NCBI GenBank assembly: GCA_026129185.1
Contig: JAHCIO010000002.1
Span: 1-64,000, forward strand
Direction of reading: 5' to 3'
DNA length: 64,000 nt
Source: Promineifilum sp019695075
GTDB lineage: Bacteria; Chloroflexota; Anaerolineae; Promineifilales; Promineifilaceae
Shown here: one piece after another, positions 36,438-43,895 of the stretch
How the letters are laid out: each line of letters starts with the position of its first letter
Position numbering within the stretch: the first letter of the stretch is position 1
Notes under the pieces: generated by a model
Databases searched by the model: none
What the model was told of the DNA's origin: nothing
What the model saw: the letters and a program-made list of their open reading frames with translations, nothing else
Position numbers and translations under genes: made by a program

Positions 36438-36834
36438 CTGTGCCGTTGGCCTAGCCAAAGCCGGCAAGGCGACCTGACCCTTTCGCCATCGTTTGCCGCC
36501 CAATTACGCCAAAATACGTATTGACCTGGCCGGTGCTCTTCGTCTACACTGTGCTTACTCAAAGACATCTGCTTTTTGTGATTTAGAGATAGGTGACTTT
36601 GAGGACACGGGAAGCTCCGAGAAATTGGACGACCATTTACCAAGTTCAGATTAGTTTAGCCCACAAGACGGTATTTGATTGTTGTGCTGAGAAGCACACC
36701 CAATTACCAGGGCTACTAACGAACACTCAACAGCCTTTCCCTGGCGACAACAGAAGGTTACTTCTGGGACGCATAGTCAGAAAGAGCCGCGAGAGAACTG
36801 GAGCGATCCAGCGAATGGTAAGAGAGTCAGAAGG
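36438..36834. other. 397-bp gap of visibly lower G+C without a convincing gene
   Basis: The stretch between tRNA-Arg and hpt is noticeably richer in A+T than anything around it. A plus-strand promoter-like pair TTGACC (36521-36526)-18-TACACT (36545-36550) is present, but no open frame beneath it has family-like sequence; the longest runs into hpt on the opposite strand. A 13-bp direct repeat (CAGAAGGTTACTT, 36751-36763 and 36828-36840) has its second copy over the end of hpt. It could be a small RNA gene or a deletion/insertion scar. Confidence 0.5.
36521..36550 (+). promoter_or_regulatory. Orphan promoter-like site
   Basis: TTGACC, 18-bp spacer, TACACT on the plus strand; nothing recognisable lies downstream before the convergent hpt gene. 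Confidence 0.4.
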
Positions 36835-37437
36835 TTACTTGGAGCTCCCCTTTTTTGTGCCTTCTTCCGGGCTAAACACGTCCGCCCTGAGCAGCCCCAC
36901 AAACGGCAGATTCCGATACAACTCCCGATAGTCCAGCCCGTAGCCGACGACGAACCGATCGGGCAGGTCAAAGCCCTTGTAGTGGATGGGTGTGCGCACC
37001 AGCCGGCGCGTGCCCTTGTCAAACATGGCGCAGACCTGCAACGTCGCCGGCTCGCGGCTGCGCAGGTTGCGCAGGACGTAGTTGAGCGTCAGCCCGGTGT
37101 CGACGACATCCTCCACGAAGAGCACGTGCCGACCTTCGATGGCCACGTCGAGGTCTTTCTGGATGCGCACCACGCCATTGCGCCGCGATTCGGCGCTGTA
37201 GCTGGCGATGGCCATGAAATCGACCTCAATGGGGATGGTGATGGCGCGGGCCAGGTCGGCGATGAAGGGAAAGACGCCCTTGAGCACGCCGACCAGCAGC
37301 GGCCGGCAGCCCACGTAGTCGCGCGAGATGGCCGCTCCCAGCTCCAGCACCCGCGCCTGAATCTGCTCGGCCGTGAACAGGATTTCGCTGATGCCGCCCA
37401 TCAGTTCGTGATAGGAGACGGGCGTGGGGAAGGTCAC
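36835..37437 (-). CDS. hpt: Hypoxanthine(-guanine) phosphoribosyltransferase
   Basis: Salvages hypoxanthine or guanine with PRPP to IMP or GMP. The PRPP motif is VLFVEDVVDTGLTL; VLKGVFPFIADLARAI and VDFMAIASY are the family's N-terminal blocks and the end has FVVGYGLDYRELYRNLPFVG. A GTG at 37437 is chosen (200 residues): it overlaps the upstream stop (GTGA) and has AGGA seven bases ahead. An ATG at 37401 (188 residues) is the alternative. The C-terminus carries a Lys/Gly/Ser tail (about EEGTKKGSSK) beyond the usual end. Confidence 0.93.
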   Translation of the reverse strand: MTFPTPVSYHELMGGISEILFTAEQIQARVLELGAAISRDYVGCRPLLVGVLKGVFPFIADLARAITIPIEVDFMAIASYSAESRRNGVVRIQKDLDVAIEGRHVLFVEDVVDTGLTLNYVLRNLRSREPATLQVCAMFDKGTRRLVRTPIHYKGFDLPDRFVVGYGLDYRELYRNLPFVGLLRADVFSPEEGTKKGSSK

Positions 37438-37808
37438 GTGGGTTCCTGGGCGTCGGTGCCCATGATGCGGGCGGCCTCGTCGTCGAGGCCATAGCGCAAC
37501 ATCAGCGCGCGCAGGTCGCTGCGCTTCCATAGCTGGATGTTGATCTCCGGGTACAGCTCGTTCATGCGCCGCAGCTTGCGGTTCTTCTTCGTCACCAGCC
37601 GCGGGCGCATCGTTGTCAGTTCCACGTAGAGGTCCTGGTCGGACAGATAGAAGTCCGGCGTAAAGGCCACCTTCACCTGCCCGGCCGCATCCCACTCCAG
37701 CACAAACGAGCGCGGCTCATATTCCCAGGCCACGCCGTAGTAGTCCAGAATGCGCGCGAACTCCGCCTCAATGCGGTGGGAGAACTTCGGCGCAGGTTTG
37801 TCGGTCAT
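37434..37808 (-). CDS. Small PD-(D/E)XK-like protein coupled to hpt
   Basis: 124 residues, no recognised name. The pattern fits the restriction-endonuclease-like core: helix with E14 (HRIEAEFARILDYYG), then P51-D52 in FTPDFYL, then E63 in YVELTTM. The third position of the E-x-K motif is Thr; lysines follow only at 74-75, so catalysis is doubtful. The end (NIQLWKRSDLRALMLRYGL) resembles the C-terminal strands and helix of such folds. It is translationally coupled to hpt and follows the molybdoenzyme gene by 19 bases. A nuclease, a nucleotide-binding role or a structural partner of Hpt are all possible. Confidence 0.6.
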   Translation of the reverse strand: MTDKPAPKFSHRIEAEFARILDYYGVAWEYEPRSFVLEWDAAGQVKVAFTPDFYLSDQDLYVELTTMRPRLVTKKNRKLRRMNELYPEINIQLWKRSDLRALMLRYGLDDEAARIMGTDAQEPT

Positions 37809-37827
37809 TGTGCCAAACGCAGCTCCC

Positions 37828-40800
37828 CTACTGCCCTTGCATGCCTCGGTAGACGCGCGGCGGCGTGAACGGGATGCTCCGCAGTCGCATGCCCGTGGCG
37901 TCGAAGACGGCGTTGGCAATGGCCGGGGCGACGCCGTCCTTGGGAATCTCGGCGATGGCCTTGGCTCCGAATGGGCCGGTCGGCTCGTGGGTCTGCACGA
38001 GAATGGCCTTCAGCCAGGGCACTTCGTCGGCGCGGTAGATGTGGTACGGGCCGAGCGCGGCGTTGACCATGCGGCCGCCGGCGTCGTAGACCATCTCCTC
38101 GCAATGACCATAGCCCAGCGCCTGGATCATGCCGCCTTCCACCTGGCCGGCGGCCGTCAGCGGGTTGATGACCACGCCGGCGTCCACGGCCATGAGCAGC
38201 TTCGTCACCGTCACCTGGCCCGTCTCCGTGTCCACTTCCACCTCGGCGAACTGCCCGGCGAAGGGCGGCGGCGAGGCGGCGCTGACGTAGGAGGCATGGG
38301 CCATCATCTGACGTTGGTCGTGCTGGTGCAGCGAGTGCAGGGCGATCCGCTCCATCGAGACGGCGCGGCCGTCGGGGGCGATGGCCTGCCGGTTCTCCAG
38401 CCGGATGGCGGCGGGGTTGTTGAAGTCCAGCATCGTCGCCGCCCGCTCGCGAATCTGCTCGGCCAGTTGCTCGGCGGCGCGCTTGACGGCCGTGCCGGAG
38501 ATGTAGGTCGTCGAGCTGGCATACGCACCCGTGTCAAAGGGCGTCATGTCCGTGTCGCTGGAATAGATGACCACATCGCTGAGGGGCACGCCCAGCACCT
38601 CGGCGGCCATCTGGGCCAGGATGGTGTCGGAACCGGTGCCCAGGTCGGTCGCGCCGACCATGATGTTGAACGAGCCGTCGTCGTTGATCTTGATCGTCGC
38701 CCCACCCATGTCCAGGCCGGGGATGGCTGTGCCGTGCATGCACATGGCCGCGCCCAGGCCGCGGCGGATGTGTGGCCGGTCGGGCGCGCTGTGCCAGGCC
38801 GGGTCGTCGCGCCGCTGCCACTCGACGGCGGCCATGCCCTGGGCGAAGCACTCGGCCAGGCCGCACGACTGGATGACCGGCGCGTCACTGACGGTCTTCT
38901 TCTCGCCTTCGCCCAGCAGTACGGCCATCGGCAGCGTGTCGCCCGCCTGTACCCAGTTGCGGCGGCGCAGTTCGATGGGGTCCATACCCAGGGCGTGGGC
39001 GATCTCGTCCATGTGGGATTCGAGGGCGAAGAGCGCCTGCGGGCCGCCGTAGCCGCGGTAGGCCCCCGGCACGGGCAGGTTGGTGTAGACCACGCGGCAG
39101 TCGAAGCGGCGGTGCTCGCAGTTGTAGCTGCTCAGGCCGCGCAGGCCGGAGACGGTCAGCACGGTCAGCCCGTGCGTGCCATAGGCCCCGGTATTGCCCA
39201 GGACGCGCATCTCCATGCTGTGGAGCGTGCCGTCGGCCATGACGCCGGTCTTGTAGGTGATCAGCTCCGGGTGGCGCGAGCGGCTGCTGTGGAACTCCTC
39301 CGCGCGCGTCAATTCCAGGCGCACCGGCCGGCCCGTGGCGATGGTCAGGTGGCCGACGATGTCCTCGATGAGCATCTCCTGCTTGGCCCCGAAGCCGCCG
39401 CCGATGCGCGGCTTGATGACGCGGATGCGGCTGACGGGCAGCCCCAGTAGCGGCGCGACCATGCGCCGGACGTGAAAGGGCACCTGGGTGGAGGTGCGGA
39501 TGACGAGGCGCTCGTCGGCGTCCCACCAGCTAATGGCGATATGGGGTTCAATGGGTGTCTGCTGCACCTGATGGACGAAATAGGTGTACTCGAAAACGTG
39601 GTCGGCCTCGGCGAAGCCCTGCGCCACGCTCCCCTTCTCGGCGGCGATGTGGTGGACGATGTTATTGGCGGCGTCGTGGATGCCTTCGGTGTCGTCCTCG
39701 TCGTGGATGATCGGCGCGCCGGGGCGGATGGCTTCCTCGACGTCGAAGACGGCCGGCAACACCTCGTAGGTCACGTGGATGCGCCGGACGGCCTCCTCGG
39801 CGATGGCCAGCGTGTCGGCGGCCACGGCGGCGACGCGGTCGCCGATATAGCGCACCTTGTTGTCGAAGCTGACCTGGTCGTGGGGCGGCGGGTTGGGGTA
39901 CGACTGGCCGCCGGAAGCGTACTTGACGCGCGCGACGTTGTTGCAGTGGATGACGGCGCGCACGCCCGGCAGCGCGCGGGCCTCGCTGTCGTCGATGGCA
40001 ACGATGCGCGCGTGGGCGTGGGGGCTGGTCAGCAGTTTGGCGTAAAGCATGCCGCGCAGCTCGATGTCGTCGACGAAGGCCGGGTTGCCCTTGGCCAGCT
40101 TGACGGCATCGACCTTGATCTCCGGCTTGCCGACGATCTTTGTCTCCGGGCCGGTGTTGCTGTGCAGCAGCAGGGCCGTGTGGCTGCGCGTCTGGGTCGT
40201 TGGGCCGAAGACGCCGTGGGCTGGTGGTTCGGGCGGTTCGGGCAGGTCGAGGTCGGTATCGCCCTCTTCGTCGATGGGGAAGGCGGTTACCAGATAGCCG
40301 GCGGCGACGACTTCGGGGTCGATGTCCGGCGGCGGCTCCTCGCCGCGCAGGACGGCCGCGGCGCGCAGCACGGCCAGCACCGGCCGCAGATAGCCCGTCT
40401 CGCGGCAGAGCACGCCCGACAGCGCCTCGCGCACCTCGGCCTCGGTCGGGCTGGGGTTGCGGTCGAGCAGCGCCTTGGCGGCCAGGATCATCGCCGGCGT
40501 CGAGTAGCCGGACTGGATGGCCCCGGCCTCGATGAAGGCCAGTTGGATGGGATGCAACTCGCCGACGCCGGGCGCAAGGCCCTCGACGGTCTCGATGGCG
40601 TGGCCGGCGGCCTGGCCGGCCAACAGCGTGTCGGCGCTGACCAGCCGCCCGTCGAGCAGGATGGCTGCCGCGCCCGTCTCGCCGGTGTGGCTGCCGAAGC
40701 GGACGCTGACGTAGCCGGCGGCGCGCAGGGCGTCGCGTAGACTATCGGTGCTGTGGGCGCGCACCTCTTCGTCGCGCCCGTTGATGTTCAGGGTAATCAT
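37828..40800 (-). CDS. Xanthine dehydrogenase-family molybdoenzyme with degenerate 2Fe-2S domain
   Basis: 990 residues joining a ferredoxin-like domain (1-75), an alpha-helical 2Fe-2S-type domain (80-150) and a full molybdopterin subunit (about 220-990). The latter has RYIGDRVAAVAAD, IGGGFGAKQE, PGAYRGYGGPQ, ATDLGTGSDT and the catalytic-Glu region FGAKAIAEIPKDG. In the iron-sulfur part the cysteines are replaced: S37, T42, A45 and A56/D57 in the first motif, S97, S100 and E134 in the second; only C132 remains. It likely hydroxylates an aromatic heterocycle or aldehyde, perhaps a purine given hpt nearby. How electrons leave the Mo site is unknown. No FAD subunit is adjacent. Confidence 0.85.
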   Translation of the reverse strand: MITLNINGRDEEVRAHSTDSLRDALRAAGYVSVRFGSHTGETGAAAILLDGRLVSADTLLAGQAAGHAIETVEGLAPGVGELHPIQLAFIEAGAIQSGYSTPAMILAAKALLDRNPSPTEAEVREALSGVLCRETGYLRPVLAVLRAAAVLRGEEPPPDIDPEVVAAGYLVTAFPIDEEGDTDLDLPEPPEPPAHGVFGPTTQTRSHTALLLHSNTGPETKIVGKPEIKVDAVKLAKGNPAFVDDIELRGMLYAKLLTSPHAHARIVAIDDSEARALPGVRAVIHCNNVARVKYASGGQSYPNPPPHDQVSFDNKVRYIGDRVAAVAADTLAIAEEAVRRIHVTYEVLPAVFDVEEAIRPGAPIIHDEDDTEGIHDAANNIVHHIAAEKGSVAQGFAEADHVFEYTYFVHQVQQTPIEPHIAISWWDADERLVIRTSTQVPFHVRRMVAPLLGLPVSRIRVIKPRIGGGFGAKQEMLIEDIVGHLTIATGRPVRLELTRAEEFHSSRSRHPELITYKTGVMADGTLHSMEMRVLGNTGAYGTHGLTVLTVSGLRGLSSYNCEHRRFDCRVVYTNLPVPGAYRGYGGPQALFALESHMDEIAHALGMDPIELRRRNWVQAGDTLPMAVLLGEGEKKTVSDAPVIQSCGLAECFAQGMAAVEWQRRDDPAWHSAPDRPHIRRGLGAAMCMHGTAIPGLDMGGATIKINDDGSFNIMVGATDLGTGSDTILAQMAAEVLGVPLSDVVIYSSDTDMTPFDTGAYASSTTYISGTAVKRAAEQLAEQIRERAATMLDFNNPAAIRLENRQAIAPDGRAVSMERIALHSLHQHDQRQMMAHASYVSAASPPPFAGQFAEVEVDTETGQVTVTKLLMAVDAGVVINPLTAAGQVEGGMIQALGYGHCEEMVYDAGGRMVNAALGPYHIYRADEVPWLKAILVQTHEPTGPFGAKAIAEIPKDGVAPAIANAVFDATGMRLRSIPFTPPRVYRGMQGQ

Positions 40801-40828
40801 GGGTGGGTGTGGGTGAAAGACGGTTCTA

Positions 40829-41830
40829 TCAATCCTTGGAACGCGCCGTGCGCAGGACGTTGAGATAGTTGGCCCGCTCCAGCGCGGCCGAATCGCCGAT
40901 CTGGACGTGGCTCAGGCAGCCGCGGATGTCGCCGACCGTGGCGTAGGCGTGGCTGTCGAGCCAGCTTTGCAGGTTGGCCGTCACCGCCGCCAGGTGGTCG
41001 ATGCCGTGGTGGATGAGCGCGGAGGCCATCATGGTCACGCTGGCTCCGGCCATCAGCCCCTTGACGACATCCTCGGCGCTGTGGACGCCGCCGGTGATGG
41101 CCAGGTCGGCATTGATCTGCCCGGCCAGCAGCGCCACCCAGCGCAGGCGCAGGCGCAACTCGCTGGGCGTGCTCAGGTCCAGGCTGGGCACGATGGCCCG
41201 ATTCTCGATGTCGAAGTCGGGCTGGTAGAAGCGATTGAACAGCACCAGGCCGCGCGCCCCCGCGCCCACCAGCCGCCGGGAGATATTGGCCACGGCGCTG
41301 AAGTAGGGGTTGAGCTTGACGGCGATGGGGATGCGGACGGACTGCTTGATGTCGCGCACCAGGTCAACGTACATCTGCTCGACTTCCGCGCCGGTGATGG
41401 TCGGCTTGGTGGCCAGGTAGTAGATGTTGAGTTCCAGGGCGTCGGCCCCGGCGGCCTCGATGAGGCGGGCGTAGCGAATCCAGCCGCTGCTGTAGTAGCC
41501 GTTCAGGCTGGCGATGACGGGCATGGCGGTCGCGTGTTTGACCTGGTAGAGGTGAGCCAGGTAGCTGCCGGCGCCCTGGTTATACTCTTTCATTTCGGCC
41601 ACGTGGCGTAGCGCCTCCGGCAGCTCATCGCGGTGCTGTTCGTAGTAGTTGCTGTAGCCGATCTCGGCCAGCTCGATCTGCTCCTCGAACAACGAGTAGA
41701 GCACCACCGCCCCCGCGCCCGCCTCCTCCATCCGGCGGATGTTGTTGACATCATAGGTCAGGGGGTTCGACGAGACGACGATGGGGGACTTGAGGGTAAG
41801 GCCCAGGTAGGAAGTAGTCAGGTCAGCCAT
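40829..41830 (-). CDS. Dihydroorotate dehydrogenase-like flavoprotein
   Basis: 333 residues with the FMN-binding TIM barrel of the PyrD superfamily: MADLTTSYLGLTLKSPIVVS at the start, GADALELNIYYLAT, IPIAVKLNPYF, LDLSTPSELRLRL, LAITGGVHSAEDV and AGASVTMMASALI. These proteins form a branch annotated dihydroorotate dehydrogenase-like and often sit beside oxidoreductases; a true pyrimidine role is not shown. First gene of the probable operon with the molybdoenzyme (28-base gap), so it could be its electron acceptor, which is a guess. Confidence 0.82.
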   Translation of the reverse strand: MADLTTSYLGLTLKSPIVVSSNPLTYDVNNIRRMEEAGAGAVVLYSLFEEQIELAEIGYSNYYEQHRDELPEALRHVAEMKEYNQGAGSYLAHLYQVKHATAMPVIASLNGYYSSGWIRYARLIEAAGADALELNIYYLATKPTITGAEVEQMYVDLVRDIKQSVRIPIAVKLNPYFSAVANISRRLVGAGARGLVLFNRFYQPDFDIENRAIVPSLDLSTPSELRLRLRWVALLAGQINADLAITGGVHSAEDVVKGLMAGASVTMMASALIHHGIDHLAAVTANLQSWLDSHAYATVGDIRGCLSHVQIGDSAALERANYLNVLRTARSKD

Positions 41831-41874
41831 TGCATGATTCCATTTTGGAGGGGTGTGTTCGCACTTGCGACTGT

Positions 41875-41880
41875 ATTGTA
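41875..41880 (-). promoter_or_regulatory. -10 box for the DHODH-like/molybdoenzyme/hpt operon
   Basis: TACAAT on the minus strand about 45 bases before the DHODH-like ATG; no strong -35 is seen. Confidence 0.4.
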
Positions 41881-41926
41881 CCAGAAATGCGGCCGAACCA
41901 GGATTATGAGCGCGCCGTTACTCCGG

Positions 41927-41955
41927 TTGAGGCCGGCCGCCTGCGCCGCTATAAT
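41927..41955 (+). promoter_or_regulatory. Strong promoter overlapping the LysM/zinc-ribbon gene start
   Basis: TTGAGG (41927-41932), 17 bp, TATAAT (41950-41955). Transcription should start at about 41962, four bases before the ATG at 41966. Confidence 0.75.
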
Positions 41956-41965
41956 GCCTCTCTGG

Positions 41966-43228
41966 ATGACGAGCGAGCACGAGAGCGAGCCGGCGGTCGA
42001 ACGCTGCGCCCGCTGTGACAGTATCCTCCCCGAAGGAGCCGAGCGCTGCCTGATGTGCGGCCTGCCACGGCCGCCGCGCGCCGCGCCGCCGGAGGCCATC
42101 GCTGAGCCGGTCGCCGCGCCGGCCGCGTTCGCGCTTGCGCCGGTTGAGCCGGCCGCGCCCCCGCCGGCCTTCGTCGATTACGCCGTGCGCGAGAGCCGCT
42201 CGACGCGCCTGTTCTGGCTGGCGGCGACGTTGGTGTTCATCGGCCTGATGGCGACGTGGCTGGCGCTGCGCGACGACGGGCCACAGGTCATGGCCGCCTT
42301 TATTCCCACGACGACGCCCCTGCCGCCGACAATCACCAGCACGCCGACGTGGACGCCGCTGCCGTCGGAGACCGTCCCGCCGACGGTTACGCCCAGCCCC
42401 TCGACGACGCCCGCGCCGACGAGCACGCCCCGCGAGCCGCGCGCCCACACCGTCGCTGCCGGGGAGACGCTGTTCGGCCTGTCGCTGCTCTATCGCATCA
42501 CCGCCGACAGCATCGCCCAGGCCAACAACTTCGACCTCAACACGCCCATCCAGTCCGGCCAGAGCCTGATCATCCCCTGGCCCACGGCCACGCCGCCGCT
42601 GGAGTCGGTGCTGCTGACCATCAACGGCGAGCAGGTCATGGCCGACGCCACCAACTGCGAGATCATCACCATCCAGTCAGGTGACTCGGCCTACGGCCTT
42701 TCCGCGGTCAAGGGCGTGCCTCTCGAAGCCATCATCGCCGTCAACCGGCAGACGCAGGAGTCGATCCAGCTCTTGCAGCCGGGCGACACATTGTGCATCC
42801 CGCGCATCCTCTACGGCGACACCATCCCGCCGACGGCCGGCCCCTCGCCGACGCCCTCGCTGACGCCGCCGCCGGCCGGCCCGGCGCTGCTCAATCCCCC
42901 CAACGGGGCCAGCTTCGACGCGACGGACGAGCCGATCGTCCTGCAATGGCTGGCGGTCAAGGACCTGGCCGCGGACGAGTGGTACATGGTCGAGTTGCGC
43001 GACGCCGACGACCGCGACAGCCTGCCCCATCGCGGCTTCACCCGCGACCAGTCGTTCCGCGTCCCGGCCGAGTGGCGGCCGGCGGCCGACGGCGCGCGGC
43101 GGATGGAGTGGCGCGTCAGCATTGTCCAGGTGACGGGGCGGCGCTCCGACGGCGGGTTTATCTACGCCTTCCGGGGGACAGCGGGGGCGGCGTCATACTT
43201 CACCTGGCAGGGCGCGGCGACCCCCTAG
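41966..43228 (+). CDS. Membrane protein with zinc ribbon, two LysM domains and C-terminal beta domain
   Basis: 420 residues. A zinc ribbon (C14-x2-C17, C28-x2-C31) is followed by a Pro/Ala-rich stretch, one transmembrane helix (about 82-101), a Thr/Pro linker (about 110-148), LysM 1 (about 150-196, HTVAAGETLFGLS), LysM 2 (about 214-262, IITIQSGDSAYGL, ending PGDTLCIP), a linker and a beta-sandwich-like end (about 290-415). The zinc ribbon would be cytosolic and the LysM modules outside, so it may report on or tether the wall. The ATG at 41966 is forced by the promoter: an ATG at 41954 lies inside the -10 box. Confidence 0.8.
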   Translation: MTSEHESEPAVERCARCDSILPEGAERCLMCGLPRPPRAAPPEAIAEPVAAPAAFALAPVEPAAPPPAFVDYAVRESRSTRLFWLAATLVFIGLMATWLALRDDGPQVMAAFIPTTTPLPPTITSTPTWTPLPSETVPPTVTPSPSTTPAPTSTPREPRAHTVAAGETLFGLSLLYRITADSIAQANNFDLNTPIQSGQSLIIPWPTATPPLESVLLTINGEQVMADATNCEIITIQSGDSAYGLSAVKGVPLEAIIAVNRQTQESIQLLQPGDTLCIPRILYGDTIPPTAGPSPTPSLTPPPAGPALLNPPNGASFDATDEPIVLQWLAVKDLAADEWYMVELRDADDRDSLPHRGFTRDQSFRVPAEWRPAADGARRMEWRVSIVQVTGRRSDGGFIYAFRGTAGAASYFTWQGAATP

Positions 43229-43236
43229 CGCCCCGC

Positions 43237-43887
43237 TTACTCCTCAGCCGTCAAATCGGTCAGAAACGGATTCTGCCGGCGCTCCTCGCCGATGGTCGTG
43301 GCCGCGCCGTGGCCGGAGAGCACCAGCGTGTCGTCCGGCAGCGGCAGCAGCCGGTCGCGGATGCTGGCCATGAGCACGCTGAAGTCGCCGCCGGGCAGGT
43401 CGGTGCGGCCAATGCTGCCCTGGAAGAGCACGTCGCCGTCGAAGATGACCTTGTCCGCCGGCAGGTGGAAGCAGACGTGGCCGGGCGCGTGCCCCGGCGT
43501 GTAGAGGACGACCGGCCGCAAGTTGCCGATGGCCAGCACGTCGCCATCGGCCAGGGCGTGGTCGGCCGGCGGCGGCGCGTCGATGTGGATGCCCCACATG
43601 GACGCCGCCGCGGTCGCCTGGGCCAGCATCGGCGCGCTGTCGGGGTGGGCGTAGATGGGCGCGTCGGTCAGTTCCTTCAGTCGCGCCAGGCCGCCGACGT
43701 GGTCGAAATGGGCGTGGGTCAGCAGGATGTGGCTGATGGCCCAGCCCTGTTCCTGCGCGGCGCGGACGATGGCCCGCGCGTCCCAGGCGGGATCGACGAT
43801 GGCCGCCTGGCCCGTCTCGGTGCAGGCCATGACGTAGCAGTTGGTTTGCAGCGGGCCAAGGGACATCTGGATGATGCTCAAGCTCAT
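43237..43887 (-). CDS. MBL-fold metallohydrolase (glyoxalase II-like)
   Basis: 216 residues with the metallo-beta-lactamase metal site THAHFDHVGG, the downstream His in TPGHAPGHVCF, the Asp in IFDGDVLFQGSIGRTD and the final His in SGHGAATTIG. It resembles small hydroxyacylglutathione hydrolase-like enzymes (YcbL type), which act on thioesters; the true substrate is not predictable. Convergent with the LysM gene (8-base gap) and followed upstream by the transporter gene in the same direction (8-base gap). Confidence 0.92.
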   Translation of the reverse strand: MSLSIIQMSLGPLQTNCYVMACTETGQAAIVDPAWDARAIVRAAQEQGWAISHILLTHAHFDHVGGLARLKELTDAPIYAHPDSAPMLAQATAAASMWGIHIDAPPPADHALADGDVLAIGNLRPVVLYTPGHAPGHVCFHLPADKVIFDGDVLFQGSIGRTDLPGGDFSVLMASIRDRLLPLPDDTLVLSGHGAATTIGEERRQNPFLTDLTAEE

Positions 43888-43895
43888 AAGTTACC

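Noticed and set aside
36364..36840. Integrated element with tRNA-Arg as attachment site
   Set aside because: No repeat of the tRNA 3' end is seen nearby and there is no integrase; only the composition shift is suggestive.
36593..36931. GTG-started open frame in the low-G+C gap
   Set aside because: It lacks family-like sequence and its 3' part overlaps the conserved end of hpt on the other strand.
38567..40740. Plus-strand open frames opposite the molybdoenzyme
   Set aside because: They mirror codon bias of the minus-strand gene and show no conserved motifs.
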